Assembly (NCBI GenBank): GCA_001465935.1
Contig: LNKV01000105.1
Coordinates: forward strand, 307 to 40,788
Length of the DNA: 40,482 nt
Origin: Clarireedia homoeocarpa
Lineage: Eukaryota; Ascomycota; Leotiomycetes; Helotiales; Rutstroemiaceae
Direction: 5' to 3'
Part shown: one piece after another, positions 18,401 to 32,379 of the stretch
Position numbering within the stretch: position 1 is the stretch's first letter
How the letters are laid out: the number at the start of each line of letters is the position of its first letter
Program-made: the position numbers and the translations under genes
The notes under the pieces: generated by a model
What the model saw: the letters and a program-made list of their open reading frames with translations, nothing else
The model's database searches: none
What the model was told of the DNA's origin: nothing

Positions 18401-19250
18401 CTATATAATTTATAATAATACTTAAGTATATTAGCTTCTAAATATTTATTAATTATAATATTAATTTTAATAGTTAAATATTTAAATATTATAAATTTAA
18501 AACTTTATTATATTTTATAGAAAACTATTTATATTTTTTATAAAAGAATAATACTTTTATTTACTCTTTTATATTTTAAAAACTTAAAAGTTATATATTT
18601 CTTTTTTCGAAATAATAGTTTTATTAATATATTTCTTTTTTATAATTTTAGTTTTTTATTAATTCTTAATTATCTAATTCTTTTTTTATTAATCTACTCT
18701 CTCTTTTAATATTTAAGAATTTAGAGATTAACTATTTATTTTAAATATTTTTAAATTCGATTTTATTTTTTAAATTTTCTTTTTTTATCTTCTTTTATTT
18801 CTAATTAAAATCTCTTTTAAATATTAATTTATTAAAAACTTCTTCTCTTATAAATATAATTTTATCTATTTTCTTTTTATAAATATTAAAAATATAATAA
18901 TAAGAAAAAAATACTTTATTTAAAGAATTATAATTAAATCTGTTTTCTTTATATAAATAGTATTTTTATTAATATTCTATATATTTATATTAAAGACTTT
19001 TATTAACTTTTTATTTATTTTAATAATATCTACTTTATTAAATAAAATAAAATTTAAAATATATCTCTTTATTTTATTATTTTTAATATTTTTATTATTA
19101 ATTAAATATATTACTTTTAATCTAATTATAAGTTTCTTTAAAAAATAGTTTTCTTTTATTATAAATTAACTATATTTATTATTCGAATTATAATTTATTT
19201 TATTCTCTTATTATTTACTATTATTATATATTAGAATTTATTTTAATAAG
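18401..19250. repeat. AT-rich block, identity unreadable
   Basis: AT-saturated and pyrimidine-rich on the plus strand, with no ORF and no readable domain. Probably RIPped repeat DNA into which the element at 19256 inserted. Confidence 0.5.
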
Positions 19251-19255
19251 AAAAA

Positions 19256-19482
19256 TATAATAATATATTATAAATAAAGATTATACTATTTTTAGAATTA
19301 ATAATTAAAGAATTAAAAAAATCGAAGAACTTTAAAAACTTATATATATATAGTAGTTATATAGGTTATATACTTAAGATATATATATATTAAATATACT
19401 AATAAATCTACTTTATTAATTAAGTAAATATAATATATTATAATTACTAATTTTAAAAGTTTTATATATTTAGATTATTATA
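19256..19482 (-). repeat. 3' LTR of the complete gypsy element
   Basis: 227 bp, aligned along its whole length with 25705-25931; differences are nearly all C/T and G/A. On the minus strand it is preceded by purine-rich CTTAAAGAAAAGAA then TAA, the same arrangement as family A. Confidence 0.85.
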
Positions 19483-20449
19483 TTATTCTTTTCTTTAAGA
19501 AAACTTACTTTTAAATATTTTAAATCTATTAATTCTATTTAATAATATTAGTAAATAAATATAAGAATATTAGTTAATTAAAAAGATAAATAAATATAAA
19601 TAAATATAAATTAATACTATTTATAAATTCATTACTAGTTATAAATCTAACTAATTAAAAAATTATTATCTTTATATAAAAGTTATTAAATAATCGCTCT
19701 TTAAATACTTATAATTATTTTTATTTACTTAATATAAATATAATTACTTTAGAAAATATATTAAAAAGTTAAATAAAATAAGATTTTCTAAGTAGAGTAT
19801 ATTAAATAAATATAAAGTTATTTTAAAGTTAAATATTTTATATTATATCAAGTTAATATTATAATTAAACTATTATATATAATATTATAAATATCTATAT
19901 TATTTATAATAAATAAGAATTTTCTTTATTTTTTATTTCTCTTTATTAATTATATTAATTAGTAATAAAGAGTTATTAATTTAATTAGAAAATAAATTAT
20001 CTGATATTTTTCTTAATTTATTAATAAAGAATATAAAGTATATTTTTATTATTTTAAATAGTTTAAGTTTAAAAAAGTAATTAATCTTCTTTAGAATCTT
20101 AAAATATCTATTTATCGAGAAATCGAGCTTTTTAGAAGATTATTAAATAAATAAGTATTTTATATTAAATTAAATATAATTACTAATATCGAAGTCGACT
20201 AAATAATATAATATATTTATAATTTAAACTATATATTCTTATACTCTTTTAATTATTTAATAAATATATTATAATATTTAAAGATTCTAATATATATATA
20301 TATAAATATTAATAAAATTAAGATTATTTATAAATAAAATCGAATCAGTTTTATTTTAAATTTAAGTATATCATGGTTCTTAATTATAAAGTATTTCGAA
20401 TAGATTTAAATTCTTAAAAGAAATATATAATAAAATTAATTAAATATAA

Positions 20450-20830
20450 TTTATTATTAGTAGGAATTTAGATTAATTATCTTAGTAATAATTAATAAAA
20501 AGTCAAAGTCTCTTTTATAAATACTAATTATAAATCTTAGTTTAATTATTAATTTAAAAGTAATTAGTAGTTAAAAACTTAATTCGAGTTTTAAGAATAT
20601 TATTAAACTTTTTTTAGAAAGTAGATATAAACTATAAGTTATAATTAGAAAGTATTATTATAAGTAAATTATAATATTAATAAATATACTAAAAATATAA
20701 TTTAGTTTATTCTCGAATATCGATTATTTTATAATATAATATAATAATCGTTTATTTATTAAAATAATCGATAATAATTAAAATATTATTAAATTTATAT
20801 TTATTCTTATTAAAGTTATAATAATCTATT
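20450..20830 (-). pseudogene. pol: Integrase core remnant of the gypsy element
   Basis: The minus strand near 20700-20810 reads NFNNILIIIDYFNK then TIIILYYK, matching the gypsy integrase block DNILVIVDRLTKMA..IP around the first catalytic Asp. Further on, text such as YLVYIY and SDYNL-like residues with many stops follows the expected VSDRG...FW order, but too loosely to place the other catalytic residues. Confidence 0.5.
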
Positions 20831-22029
20831 ATAATATATTCTTAAATATATATCGAGATTAATAAAGAATAAAGTAATCTTAATATCTTATTATAGAGAA
20901 CTAAGTTTCTATAATAAATATAGTAATTATAAATATAAGTATATACCGAGATAATTAATTTATACTAATAATAAAACTTAGTAAATAAAAGAGTAATCTT
21001 TTTAATATTAAAATATATTATTAAAACAAAGTTATATATCTCGCGAATAAATAATATATAAAGATTCTAGATATTAAAAATAATAAATCGATTATTATAT
21101 AAAAGTAAATTACTTTTAAAAGTTATATATAAATTATTATAAATAGTTTAAACTCTTTAAATTATAATTAACTTTAAAGAGGCGGTTAATAATAAAAGTT
21201 GGGGGGTTAAAAATATCAAGTATAATAATATTAATTAATAAGATCAGAACTTTATTAAAGATTCTTAGGTCGATTTAATTATTATATAAAAGTCGTTATA
21301 ATATATTATACTTTTTTTATTTATTTTATAATAATAGTTCGTCGACTTTATAAATCAAAGTATTTATAAGAAAGTTATCTTTTCTAAGATAATATATAAT
21401 TAAGAAGTTATAATTAATAAAGAGTTTAATTTATCGAGTTTATTATATATTTAAAGATTTAGTAATTATAAAGTATTTTAAAACCTTATAATTAATATAA
21501 ACACGGATTTAATATAAAGTTGATATAAACTTAGTTTATTAATTATTAAATAATTTAATAATTATAAATATTTCTTTATTATATACTTTATAATTTAATT
21601 TAATCGATTATATTATCTTTAAAAAGAATATTATAAAAAGCTAATTATTATTATATTTCTATAAAAGTATATTTATTATAATATTATTTAATATATCTAT
21701 TTCTAATATATAAAGAAGTAAGTAATTATAATATTAAAGAAGTAATATATTTATTAGTATTTATTTAAAGATATTGAAAACTAGTTAATAATCTTTATTA
21801 AAATCAAAAGAAGTATTAGTTTTAGTTAGTTTAATTAAAGATTAAATAATAATATCGAAATTATAAATAAAATATTTATAAAAATTATAAAATTCTAGAA
21901 ATAATTATATATCTTTTATTATTATCAAGTAAATTTATTATTATATTATAGTAACTTTCTTAAAATTTATTTTTATATTATTAATTAATATAATAAACTT
22001 TAAGTATTTAATATAAATAATATCGAATT

Positions 22030-22570
22030 TATATTTTTTAAAATTAGTTTATAATCTAATATTTTAGAAATATTATAGAATTAGTTCGATATAAACTTAA
22101 TATTTAAATAAGTCTTTAAAGTAAATTAAGATATTATCGAAGTATATAATATAAAAGATATTTAAGTAATTAAAGAGAATATTATTTATATAATATTAAT
22201 AAATTATAAGATTATTAGTTAATTTAAATAATATAATTTTATATTTATAAGTCTTATAATATATATAGAATATAATAAACTCTTTTAAAATTAGATTTAT
22301 TCTAATATAATAAAATACTTATCTAATATTTAATTTAATAAAGATTTTTATATAAAAGATACAAATAAGAGTTTTATTAATAAATAATAATAAGTAATAA
22401 TCTTTATAAATAAAAATATTAAATATATAAAAGTTAATATATAAATATAATAATCTATTTAGTTTCTTAATAAAGAAGATCGAGATAATAAATAAAATTT
22501 AATTTAGTTTAATAAATCTTTTAATTAAATTCTTAATAAGATATTCTTTAATAATCTCTAATTCTTTAAT
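22030..22570 (-). pseudogene. pol: Reverse transcriptase domain of the gypsy element (dead)
   Basis: The minus strand reads IKELEIIKEYLIKNLIKRFI, ILFIISIFFIKKLNRLLYLY (usual SPFASPVLFVKKPDGSLRFC), IYKDYYLLLFINKTL, KIFIKLNI, YIRINLILKEFIIFYI (RI.EGDEWKTAF), YKYKIILFKLTNN (YEYLVMPFGLTNA) and finally YLNIFYIIYFDNILIYFKD at 22110-22180. The active site YLDD is YFDN. Order and spacing fit a Ty3 RT completely, while most conserved residues are replaced by the products of C-to-T / G-to-A change. Confidence 0.9.
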
Positions 22571-25500
22571 CGATATCTTATATAATAAGTTATAATAAAA
22601 TTTATCTTTTATACTTTCCTTTAAAATAATCTTATAATTATAAAATTAATAAAATAGTAAAATATTTAATTTAACTTTAAAGAATATAATTAAGAATTTC
22701 TGATATTTTTTAAAGATCGAAGACTTAATATCAATCTTAAATAAAAAGATTATATTAAATAATTAGAAATAAAAAATAGAATAAAATTATTATATTAATA
22801 AAAATTCAGTTTATTTATTATCCTTTTTAATTTATTAGTTTTTAAATAATTAATTAATTTTATAAATTAAAATAATATTAAATTTATATTAATTATCTCG
22901 ATAATAAAGTATATAAAATATAATTCTAAAGATTATATATAAGTTGATTAGTTGTTTAAAATAATTAGTTTAAAATATCTAAAAAAATTTAAAATATTAT
23001 TATTAAATATATTCGATAAAAAATAATTCTTCTAACTTAGTTTTAAAATTAGTTTTTATTATCTTAAAAATATAAATTTAATTTTTTAAGAAAGTCTTAT
23101 AAAAGCTAAATAACTATTATAAGATTTTAATAAAAGTTAGTTTAGTTTTTTAATTTATTAAATAAAACGAAGTTTCTTTTACTTCTATTTATTATAATAT
23201 TATTAATATTATTATAATTAAAATAGTTATTTAATTATCTAAGTAATTAGTATTAACTTGTTATTATTAATATTTATCTAATTTATAATCTTATTATTTA
23301 ATATCCTTTTAATATTTATAATTAATTATATAAAAATTGAGATTAGTATAAGTATATATTAAAAATTAGAAGTAAGTTTAATTAGAAAGTAAGTTTATAA
23401 ATTAAAGTAGTTTATATTATTTATAATTAAAGAAAATCCGATTTTCTAATAATTATATTCTTCTAAGAATTAAAAAGTATATAAAGTAAGTAATTAAAAA
23501 AAAAATAAATTTAAAGTTGATTATTAATTAATAAGTTTAAATAAATATAATAAGATATTATTTAATATTATTTATTATTATAGTTTTTAATTAATAAAAG
23601 TATTTTTAATTTTTTTATTATAACCTTTTAAATAGAATTTAATATTTTAAAGAATATAATATTAATAAAAATAAAGTTATTTACTTTAAAGTTAATAAAA
23701 GTTTTAGTTTAAAATAAATACTAATTTCTTAATAGTATATAAAAGAATATTATATATTTTCTTTTAAATAGTTTAATTAAATCTAAATATCTTATATCTT
23801 TTATTTTATTTAATAAAAAGTTTTTTATTAGATATAGTCTTTTATTTAATTATTATTAATATAAATAATAATAATAGTTTTAATTTTATATTTATCTTCT
23901 TACTTTTAGTTACTTACTATATTAAAGTATTCTTTTTTTTATTTAAAAGAGTTAATATCGATAATATTAATATAATAAAAAATATTATTATAAGATTAAT
24001 TAAAAATATTTTTAGAAAATAGATTATCTCTTAATTTACTTTAAAAAGTAAAGATAAAGTTCTTTAATATAAAGTAAAAAAACGTTTTATTAGTAATAAG
24101 ATTAGTTAATACTAACTAATTAAAATAAGTAAAATTAGTTTTATAAATAAATAGAAGGTAGTTAGTTTAATTAATAATAATTTCTCTATTAATTTTAATT
24201 AGAGTATTAGTAAAATAATAAGTTAGAAACGATATTATAATAATATAAATAAGTTAAAGAAGTATTAATAACTTATTAATATTATTTTATTATTTTATAA
24301 AGTTTAAATATCTAACTAGTTTTTAAAAAGAAATAGTCTAATATTAAATACTTTTAATCTAATTCTAGAAATATTAAATAAATTTAAAAGATAGATCTTT
24401 ATAAATCGTTTTCTTATTAATTTAATTAATAAATATTAGAATATAAAATTAATAATAAAACTTTTTAAATAAAGATAAAAGTTTAAATATAATTATAAAT
24501 AATATTTAGTATTTAGTTTTAACGAAAATAAACTCTAATTTATTATAAAAGAATAAATATAATTTATCTATTAACTATTTAATAATTAAAAGTAGTTCTT
24601 AAAAAAATAATCTTTTTAAATAATTTAAAGTAATACTTTTAACTTAGTTACTTATATATTTATAGATTTAATATTCGTTAAAGTAAATATATATAATTAG
24701 TCTATTAAGAATTATATATTTTTATAAAGATAAAAAGATATTAAAATTATTATTAAACTTATTAATAAGATTAATAACTTAGAGAGATTAGTTTAAATTA
24801 GAATTAAATAAAAAAGAGTTATAAGTTAAATATATAAAAGAAAGTAAATTTTAAATAAAGTTATTAGATAATTAGAAATAAATATATAAAATTAATATAA
24901 TATACTTAGTTTTATATTACTTAGATATTTCTTTAATTAGTAAATCAATTAAATTATAAGAGATTTATTTATTTAATACTTTTAACTTGAAAGTAAGATT
25001 TTAATACTCTATTAAAAAAATTAAATAATCTTATTATAAATATTTTTATTAAGAAGATATTAGAAAGAAAATAATAATAATAATATTAAGAGAAATACTA
25101 GAAAAGATATAAATAAAAATCAATTTAATAATTTATTTTTATTATAACTTTAATTATTATTATTAAGTTCTAAACTATATTTATAAATCTTATATTAATA
25201 TAGTTAATATTATAATCTCGCTATTTATTAAAAATAAAGTAAAGTTCTAATCTTATAATTAAAGAGATTAAGAATTAATTACTTTTCCTTTTCCTTTATT
25301 TTTATTTTCTATATTAATATTAGAATTTAAAGAGGTATTATTATAAAACTTATCTTTTAAATTATTACTATTATCTTTAAAGTATTTATAACTAAGTAAA
25401 TAGATAAAGTCTAATTTAAAGATATTATTATAAAGAGTTTTATTATTTTTTTAAAAAGATTAGTATTTTAAGAAAAAAATATATTATCGAAAAGATTAAT

Positions 25501-25704
25501 ATTAAAAGTAAGAATAAAAATAAGTTATAAAAAGAATAAAAAAATAAAAGAGAGTAAATAGAAGTAAAGAATATTTATATCTATTTTATAAAATAAACCT
25601 TCTTTTTATAATTTAATAGTTTTCTAAATAAAAAAGATTAGAAATAAAATATTATTTAAATAATTACTAGTTAGTTAAAAGAATTAATAATAAGTTATTA
25701 ATAA

Positions 25705-25931
25705 TATAATAATATATTATAAATAAAGATTATATTATTTTTAAAATTAATAATTAAAGAACTAAAAAAGTTAAAAAGTTTTAAAAGTTTATATATATAT
25801 AGTAGTTATATAGATTATATACTTAAGATATATATATACTAAGTATACTAATAAGTTTATTTTACTAATTAAATAAATATAATATATTATAATTATTAAT
25901 CTTAAAAGCTTTATATATTTAGATCGTTATA
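25705..25931 (-). repeat. 5' LTR of the complete gypsy element
   Basis: 227 bp matching 19256-19482. The internal side begins TTATTAATAACTTATTATT on the minus strand, matching TTATTAACAACTTACTTAT next to the LTR at 16807. That is where a primer-binding site should lie, but the primer tRNA cannot be named after RIP. Confidence 0.85.
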
Positions 25932-25936
25932 AAAAA

Positions 25937-27839
25937 GAGAGTAAACTAGTAATTATAAAAAACTAACTTAATATTATATTATTTTATAAATTATTTATAA
26001 TAAAAGAATTATTAGTTATATTAATACTTTTAATCTTAATAAAGATATTTTTATATATTCTATTAAATTTCTTTTTTTCTTTATTATACTTTATTATATT
26101 AAATTAAAAGTTAAATCTAATTTTTAAATTAATTTACTTAGTTACTTTATTAAAAATTAAATTTATTTTAACTTTATTATTAATTAAAACTAATATTTCG
26201 AGGTTTCTAATAATAATTCTAGCTTTTAAACTAATAATAATAAATAAAGTCTTAGTTTTTTTAAAAAGTATTAATAATATAAATATTAATTCCTTATTAT
26301 CTTTAAACTTTATCTTAGAAGATATTATAATAATTATATTCTTAAATAATATCTTTTAAAATATATTAAAATATATTAAAATTTTCTTATTAGTTATTTT
26401 TTTAATTTATTATTAAGAATCTTATTTATTAGTTTTATTAAGTTAGTTATTTATTTAATTATATTTATATATTTCTTAACTTAATAAATTATTTTGAACT
26501 TTATTTTTTATATAATTTTAATCTACTTTTTATTAATATTAATCTTCTTTATATTTATATCTTTATAAATATTTTTAATCTTTTTTATTAATACTTTCTT
26601 TTAATTTCTAATATAAAAGATTTTAAAAATAATTATTTTCTTTTTTTTATAAATTCTTTTTTTAAATATATATTATAAGTTCTTTTATTATTCTTTGATT
26701 TCTATTTTCTTACTTTTATAAAAAATAGTTATTTATATATTAACTTTATTCTCGAGTTCTTTATTATTAAACTTTTTTATTTTTATAACTTTCTTTAATA
26801 TACTCTTTATAAATATAATAGTTAGAAGCTAGTTTAATATTATTTAATTATTATTTTAATTATTAGTAATAATTTTAATCTACTAACTTATAATAATATC
26901 TTAGTATTTATAAATAATATCTTTCTTTTTTATTTTTTTAATATTTAAATAACTTTATCTTTTTTTTTATTTTTTTATAAAATATTCTCTTTTTTAATAT
27001 TTTATATACTAATCTTTATTTATAATCGATTATAAAATTAAAGTACTTTTTTTAAAAGTAATCTACTTTTTAATAATAAAAGTAAATTATAAATCGGGAA
27101 TAATAAAGTTTTTTAATATAAACTCTAGTTTTTATAATCTAATTATAAAATAAGAAAGATAAGTTAACTCTTTTAATAATATTTATAAAATATACTCTCT
27201 TATTTATTTTATTAAATAAAATAAAATATTTATATTTATTAAATAAAAAAGTATTTATTATAGTTTTTGTTAATATTATAAAAAACTCGAATACTTTTAT
27301 TAGTTTATTTATTATTTTATATAATACTTTTTAAAATTATATAAAGATTATAAATATAAAGAACTATTTCTTTTTAAATATTTAAATAGTATTCTCAAAC
27401 TAATTAACTAATTAAATTAATATCTTTTTATTTTTAATTCTAATATTAAATTCTTTAATAGTCTTATTATTTTCTAAAATATTAATAGTAACTTTAATTA
27501 TTATATTATATATTATAGTATTTAGTTTTTCGATATTGATTTTTAATTTATAAATAACTTTATTATAAATCTTTTAAAGAAAACTATTTAGAAACTAGAT
27601 TTTTTATATATAACTTTTAATTTAATTCTTATTTAAAAGAGTAATAGATATAATAATAAATTATTAGATATATATTTATATATTAATCTTTATTTTCTAT
27701 TTCTTATTTTTTAATATTTTTAAAAAAATATAAGAGTTTATTTATTAAATTAAATTATAATCTTTATATACTAAAATAAAAGTTATATAAAATTTAATTT
27801 AGTTTTTATTTATTTATTTTTATAAGATTTTAATATATT
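25937..27839. repeat. AT-rich block, identity unreadable
   Basis: AT-saturated with no ORF and no LTR pair seen. Long CTTTTT-type runs on the plus strand suggest that a purine-rich strand was mutated. No domain could be read. Confidence 0.5.
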
Positions 27840-27844
27840 ATTTT

Positions 27845-28210
27845 TATTACAGAAAGATCGATATAGTATATATAATTATAAAGTAGAACTAATTACTTAA
27901 TCGAGTATATATATAGTTAGCTTTTATAAACTAATCTTTAAAGTTGTAAAGCCGAGGCTCACGATCTGTATTATAATATTATTAAAGATCGGTGATCTTA
28001 GTATATTACTTAAGATCTTTATTAATATATTATAACTCTTATTTATATTTCCTTTATAAATTATAAAATCAAATAGAACTACTCTTCTTAACTTAAGATT
28101 CTTACTAATCTTTATAAATAAAACTGAGAATCTTAAAAAGAAAAGAGGGAAATTAATTAATTATATCTTTATTTACTATTATATACTTAATTATTATTTA
28201 AACTATAATA
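27845..28210 (+). repeat. 5' LTR of the copia element
   Basis: 366 bp from TATTACAGAAAG to AACTATAATA; ends TA...TA derive from TG...CA by one transition each. It matches 37129-37494 along the whole length, mostly with C/T and G/A differences. It includes a purine tract AAAAAGAAAAGAGGG near its end. Confidence 0.9.
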
Positions 28211-28211
28211 G

Positions 28212-28223
28212 TTATAAGCCCGG
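28212..28223 (+). promoter_or_regulatory. Putative primer-binding site for a half tRNA-iMet
   Basis: TTATAAGCCCGG begins two bases after the 5' LTR. Drosophila copia and many relatives prime from initiator-Met tRNA cut in the anticodon loop, whose 3' end reads GGGCTCATAA; the complement is TTATGAGCCC. The observed site fits with one G-to-A change. The identification rests on one short match. Confidence 0.5.
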
Positions 28224-28329
28224 TTTAATATTTACTTTACTATATAGAAAAACTATTTACTAGTTTATTTGAAAAACTATCTTTTAAATACTTTTTTATA
28301 TCTACCGATTACCTTTTCTTGTTCTTTCA

Positions 28330-29640
28330 ATCTTAGTGATTATTATATCTTAACTTAGAATAATTAATAGTACTAGACTATCTATTTAATAATAATAAAT
28401 AATATAGTTCCTAGAATTTAAACGATAATACTAAGTTAAAGGAATATAGTATCTAGTTAATTCTAATATCTATAAAGGACTAACTGGATTACTAGTCGAT
28501 ATCTAGTTTAATAATTCGATTAGCGAAGATTAGCTTACTCGGTCTTTACTAGAACTACTCTCTATATACTAACTAAAAGACAAGCTATATACTTAGTTAC
28601 TTACTAATTATAATACTAAGATAGATAGAACTGATAAAAAGAATATAGATATAAAAGATTATTTAAAGTCGAAATATCTATTAATCTAAGATATTTACAA
28701 GGATTTTATAATTTTATAGAAGTAATTCTAAAACAAGAAGATCAAGTATAATATTTATTATAAAATCTTTAAAGATATTTATATATAGATTATTGTAATT
28801 ATAGATACTAATTTCCTTATTAATTATAATTTATATAATACTGACTTTAGTAATATTACTTTATATAGTATTATCTATTCCCTTAAAACTCGCTTTGTAT
28901 TTTATAAATCAATAGTCCTAACTAATATTCAAAGAAAATATATTGATATACTCGACTAAATATAATATAGTCGGGTATCTCTAAATAATTAGTATAAGAA
29001 GTAGAATATAGTTTATAATAAAGTTTATATATATCAATTAAATAAAATAAAAGGGACAATCACTATAATTACTTTTTTAGAGATAATAAAAATCAAGATT
29101 AAACTAATCTAGATAGATAAAAAACTAAGATATATTATTATAAATTAATAGCTAGATCTACTTATCCTAACTTTAAATTAAGTAAATATTGTTCTTACTA
29201 TTTAATTAGCTAATAAATCTTGTAAACCTAAAGGAAAAAGTGTTTTTATAATAGTGATCTTTATAGAAGATATTATAAGATTAGAGATTATTTTAAATAA
29301 GAAAGATAAACTTAAGTCTAAATCTTAAAGAGATAAAAATAAACTAATTAAAAAAGAAAATAAAAATTATCTATATTATTTAAAAAGTTAGTTCTCTAAT
29401 TTAGAGAATAAATATATATAAAAATTAAAAGATTATAATTAGTTAAGAGAAGTACTAAAGAATAAACTAACTAAAGAAAGATTTAGTAGTATTGAAATTA
29501 GATAAATTAAAGAGAGATTTAAATTATTTTAATAGAATAATCTAAAAAAGATAATAATTAAAAAAGAATTATTATAATTAATAACTAATTTAACTACCTC
29601 TTTATTACTTTTCTTTAGAAAAATTATAATAATAATTATT
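28330..29640 (+). pseudogene. gag: Gag region of the copia element (dead)
   Basis: Plus-strand sequence between the leader and the protease. Near 29185-29220 the translation reads KYCSYYLIS then loses frame, recalling the KYC.YC...GH zinc-knuckle start of copia Gag proteins. The rest is too mutated to align. Lysine/glutamate-rich text follows at 29240-29560. This zone from 29190 on is shared with the second copy at 39850. Confidence 0.5.
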
Positions 29641-29689
29641 AACCCCTCTCTAATAGATATTAGTAATCTTAGTATATACTTTATACTAG

Positions 29690-29970
29690 TTATTATTAAC
29701 AAATACTATTTAATAAACTCTACTCTTCTAGATAACTATAATATAATATATTTAATCAATAATATCTCTTTACTTAATAATAGAAAGATTACTTATTCTA
29801 ATAATAATAATATTATCGAAGTTAGTATATTATTACTACTAATCGTTAAACAAGGTACTTATACTATTAAGAATATTTTCAATAATCCTAAGAGACTTAA
29901 TATAAAGGATCTTATCTTAATAAATATTATTCTTATTCCTAATTTTTATATTAATATAATCTTTAAGTCT
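29690..29970 (+). pseudogene. pol: Aspartic protease domain of the copia element (dead)
   Basis: The frame reads KYYLINSTLLDNYNII, then ITYSNNNNIIEVSILLL, then LINIILIPNFYINIIFKS. Copia proteases have W.IDSGAS.H, a GNG/G..V.G.GT.. block and L.NVLYVP....NLISV. The active-site triplet D-S/T-G is N-S-T here (AAC at 29716-29718 from GAC, a G-to-A change), so the catalytic Asp is lost. Confidence 0.75.
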
Positions 29971-32379
29971 TAATTAGTAAAAGTAAATTTATAATTTTAT
30001 AATCTCGATTATATATTAAAATATAGTATATATAAGAAAAGTACGATCGTTATATTATTTATACGAAAGTACAATCTAGTTTTTTTAGAATTTAAAAAGG
30101 TTATTTCTTATTACCTAACTGATCTAAATAATATTCTTATAAATAAAGTTATAATAATATACCTAACTATTTATTATAAGATTAATAAGCCTTTTAGACA
30201 ATTATACAATCTTCTATCTAATAGAGAGGATATTATATAAATATAGTATAATAGAGTTAGGTATCTTAGATAGAAAGCTCTTAAATATTTAATAGATAAA
30301 ATAAAAGATATAAAAATTAAAAAGATCTTAAAGATTGATTATAAGTATTATATAAAAGTATATACTAAGTAAGTTATCAATTATCACTTAAGAGATTAGT
30401 AATTATTACGACTATTTTATAAAATTATATAAAATCTTTTCGACTTTTTAATCTTATTCAATAAGTACTTATAATTATTACTAATCAAGGAGTTATATAG
30501 TAATAAGATCTTTAGAAATTCTACTTATTAATAAGATTTATTACAAAGTATTCTAGATGATTACTAATTTTAAAATATAAATAAAGTGATAATATCACTT
30601 ATCTATTTATATTATTAAATAAGATAATAATAGATTAGTAATCGGTATTAATAGATATATAGAGTTTGAATAATAGATATCTATAGAAGGAATTGAGATT
30701 GAACTATTACTAACTTATACTTATAAGTTAAATAGTATAATAAAGTATATAAGTTAGAAGGTTATTATTAAGATAATAAAAATATAAACTTAAATAAATC
30801 TTTTATCGAAACTGTAACTCGAAATTATATAAGTAGTAATTTATTTATATAATATAAGTTTATTATAGTAGAGAAGCTTTAAGACACTAAATAAAATCTT
30901 AGATTCGTAGTTCAAATAATATTTCCGATAGTATAATCTAGTACTAATAATATTAGTTATTACTAATCTATATCTAAACTAGAATAGTATATATTATTAT
31001 AATTATCAAGTTTATCTTTTAAATAAAAAACGAGAAATTGATATTAATAAATAATAGTATAAAGTCAATCTTCAAACTTATTTAAAATATTTAATAAATT
31101 ATATACTTAGATTACTAATCTACTAAATATAAGTATTAAAACTTAATAGGATTATTATCATTTATAATATCTAGTTTAATAAAAATATTATTTACTCTAA
31201 AGTTAATAAGAACTAGGAAGTACTTTTAAAAGAGTATTTAAATAAAATTATTCGAACTTTTAATTTTAAGATTATTGAAAACCCGAATAGATCAATATTA
31301 GAAAGTGATAATATAAATAATCTTAATATAGTTATTAAAAGGATCGCTCTATAAAGTATTGATAACTAAGAATATTATAAGAAGATCTCGAGAATAGAGA
31401 AGTTTAGTAATAATAAGTAGAGTCTTTCTAGTAGTTTATAACTTTCGGATAATAGTTTGTATCTAGATAGAAGTAATAGTAGTTTAAATATATAATATTT
31501 ATAAAATCAACTTGAAGATCAAACTAATACTAGAATTGAAACTACAACTAACTAAACTTATAATATAAAGATTAATACTTCTACTAATAATAAGTAAGGT
31601 TAGAAAAGAAGATAGATAGAATATAAAGTACTTAGTAAATCTATATTACCCGCTTTATTAATAACTAAAAAAGTTAATAAACTTAAAGGTAAAATAGACT
31701 ATAATTATACTAATATTATTAATATACTTTATAAAAAGTATAAAGAAAGTTCAGAAAAAAATATCGTTAAGTTTATACTTCTATAGATTAAAAACACTCT
31801 ATATAATCCTATATATATTCTATATAATAATATTCAGTAGTATAAACAAAAAGAAATTAAAGTTACTTTAATATAAATAAAAACCTCTTAATTAACTAAC
31901 TTGTTAAATAAAGAAGATTATTTACTTAAAAGACTAAGATTCGCGATCAAAGTTCTAGTTAAAAGAATAAATAGAAGATTAAATAATTAAAATATCAGTC
32001 TTTTTTCTTATTAATTAAATTAAATCTTAATATATAATACTAGATAATAAAAACGACTTTATTTAAGATATAATAGGAAGATCATTAATATATTTATTAA
32101 AACGATTATTATTTAATTATCTTCGAGAGATAGTAAGAAACTTAATAATTTCTATAATATATTCTAGTTTAATCAATCAGATATAAATAGAAATAAAAAG
32201 TAAGGTAAATTTATAATACTCTATAATATAGTAATAGTTATAATTATAACTAAATTAAAGAAACTTATAATAGAATTACTATAGTTACTTAAAATTTATA
32301 AAAGCTAAATAACTAAATTATTTAAATACTATTAAAACTTAGATATATATTTAATAAGATTAGTATTCAAAATTGATTA

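Larger units (their letters stand above)
19256..25931 (-). mobile_element. Complete RIPped Ty3/gypsy element, 6676 bp
   Basis: Two direct LTRs of equal length (227 bp each) bound the element, and AAAAA flanks it on both sides (19251-19255 and 25932-25936) as a probable 5-bp target duplication. Orientation is minus: a purine-rich tract with TAA precedes the low-coordinate LTR, and RT (22030-22570) lies upstream of integrase (20450-20830) on that strand, the gypsy order. The gag zone is expected at about 23900-25600 but is too decayed to read. No frame remains open. LTR ends TATAAT...TTATA correspond to TGTAAC...GTTACA before mutation. Confidence 0.85.
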
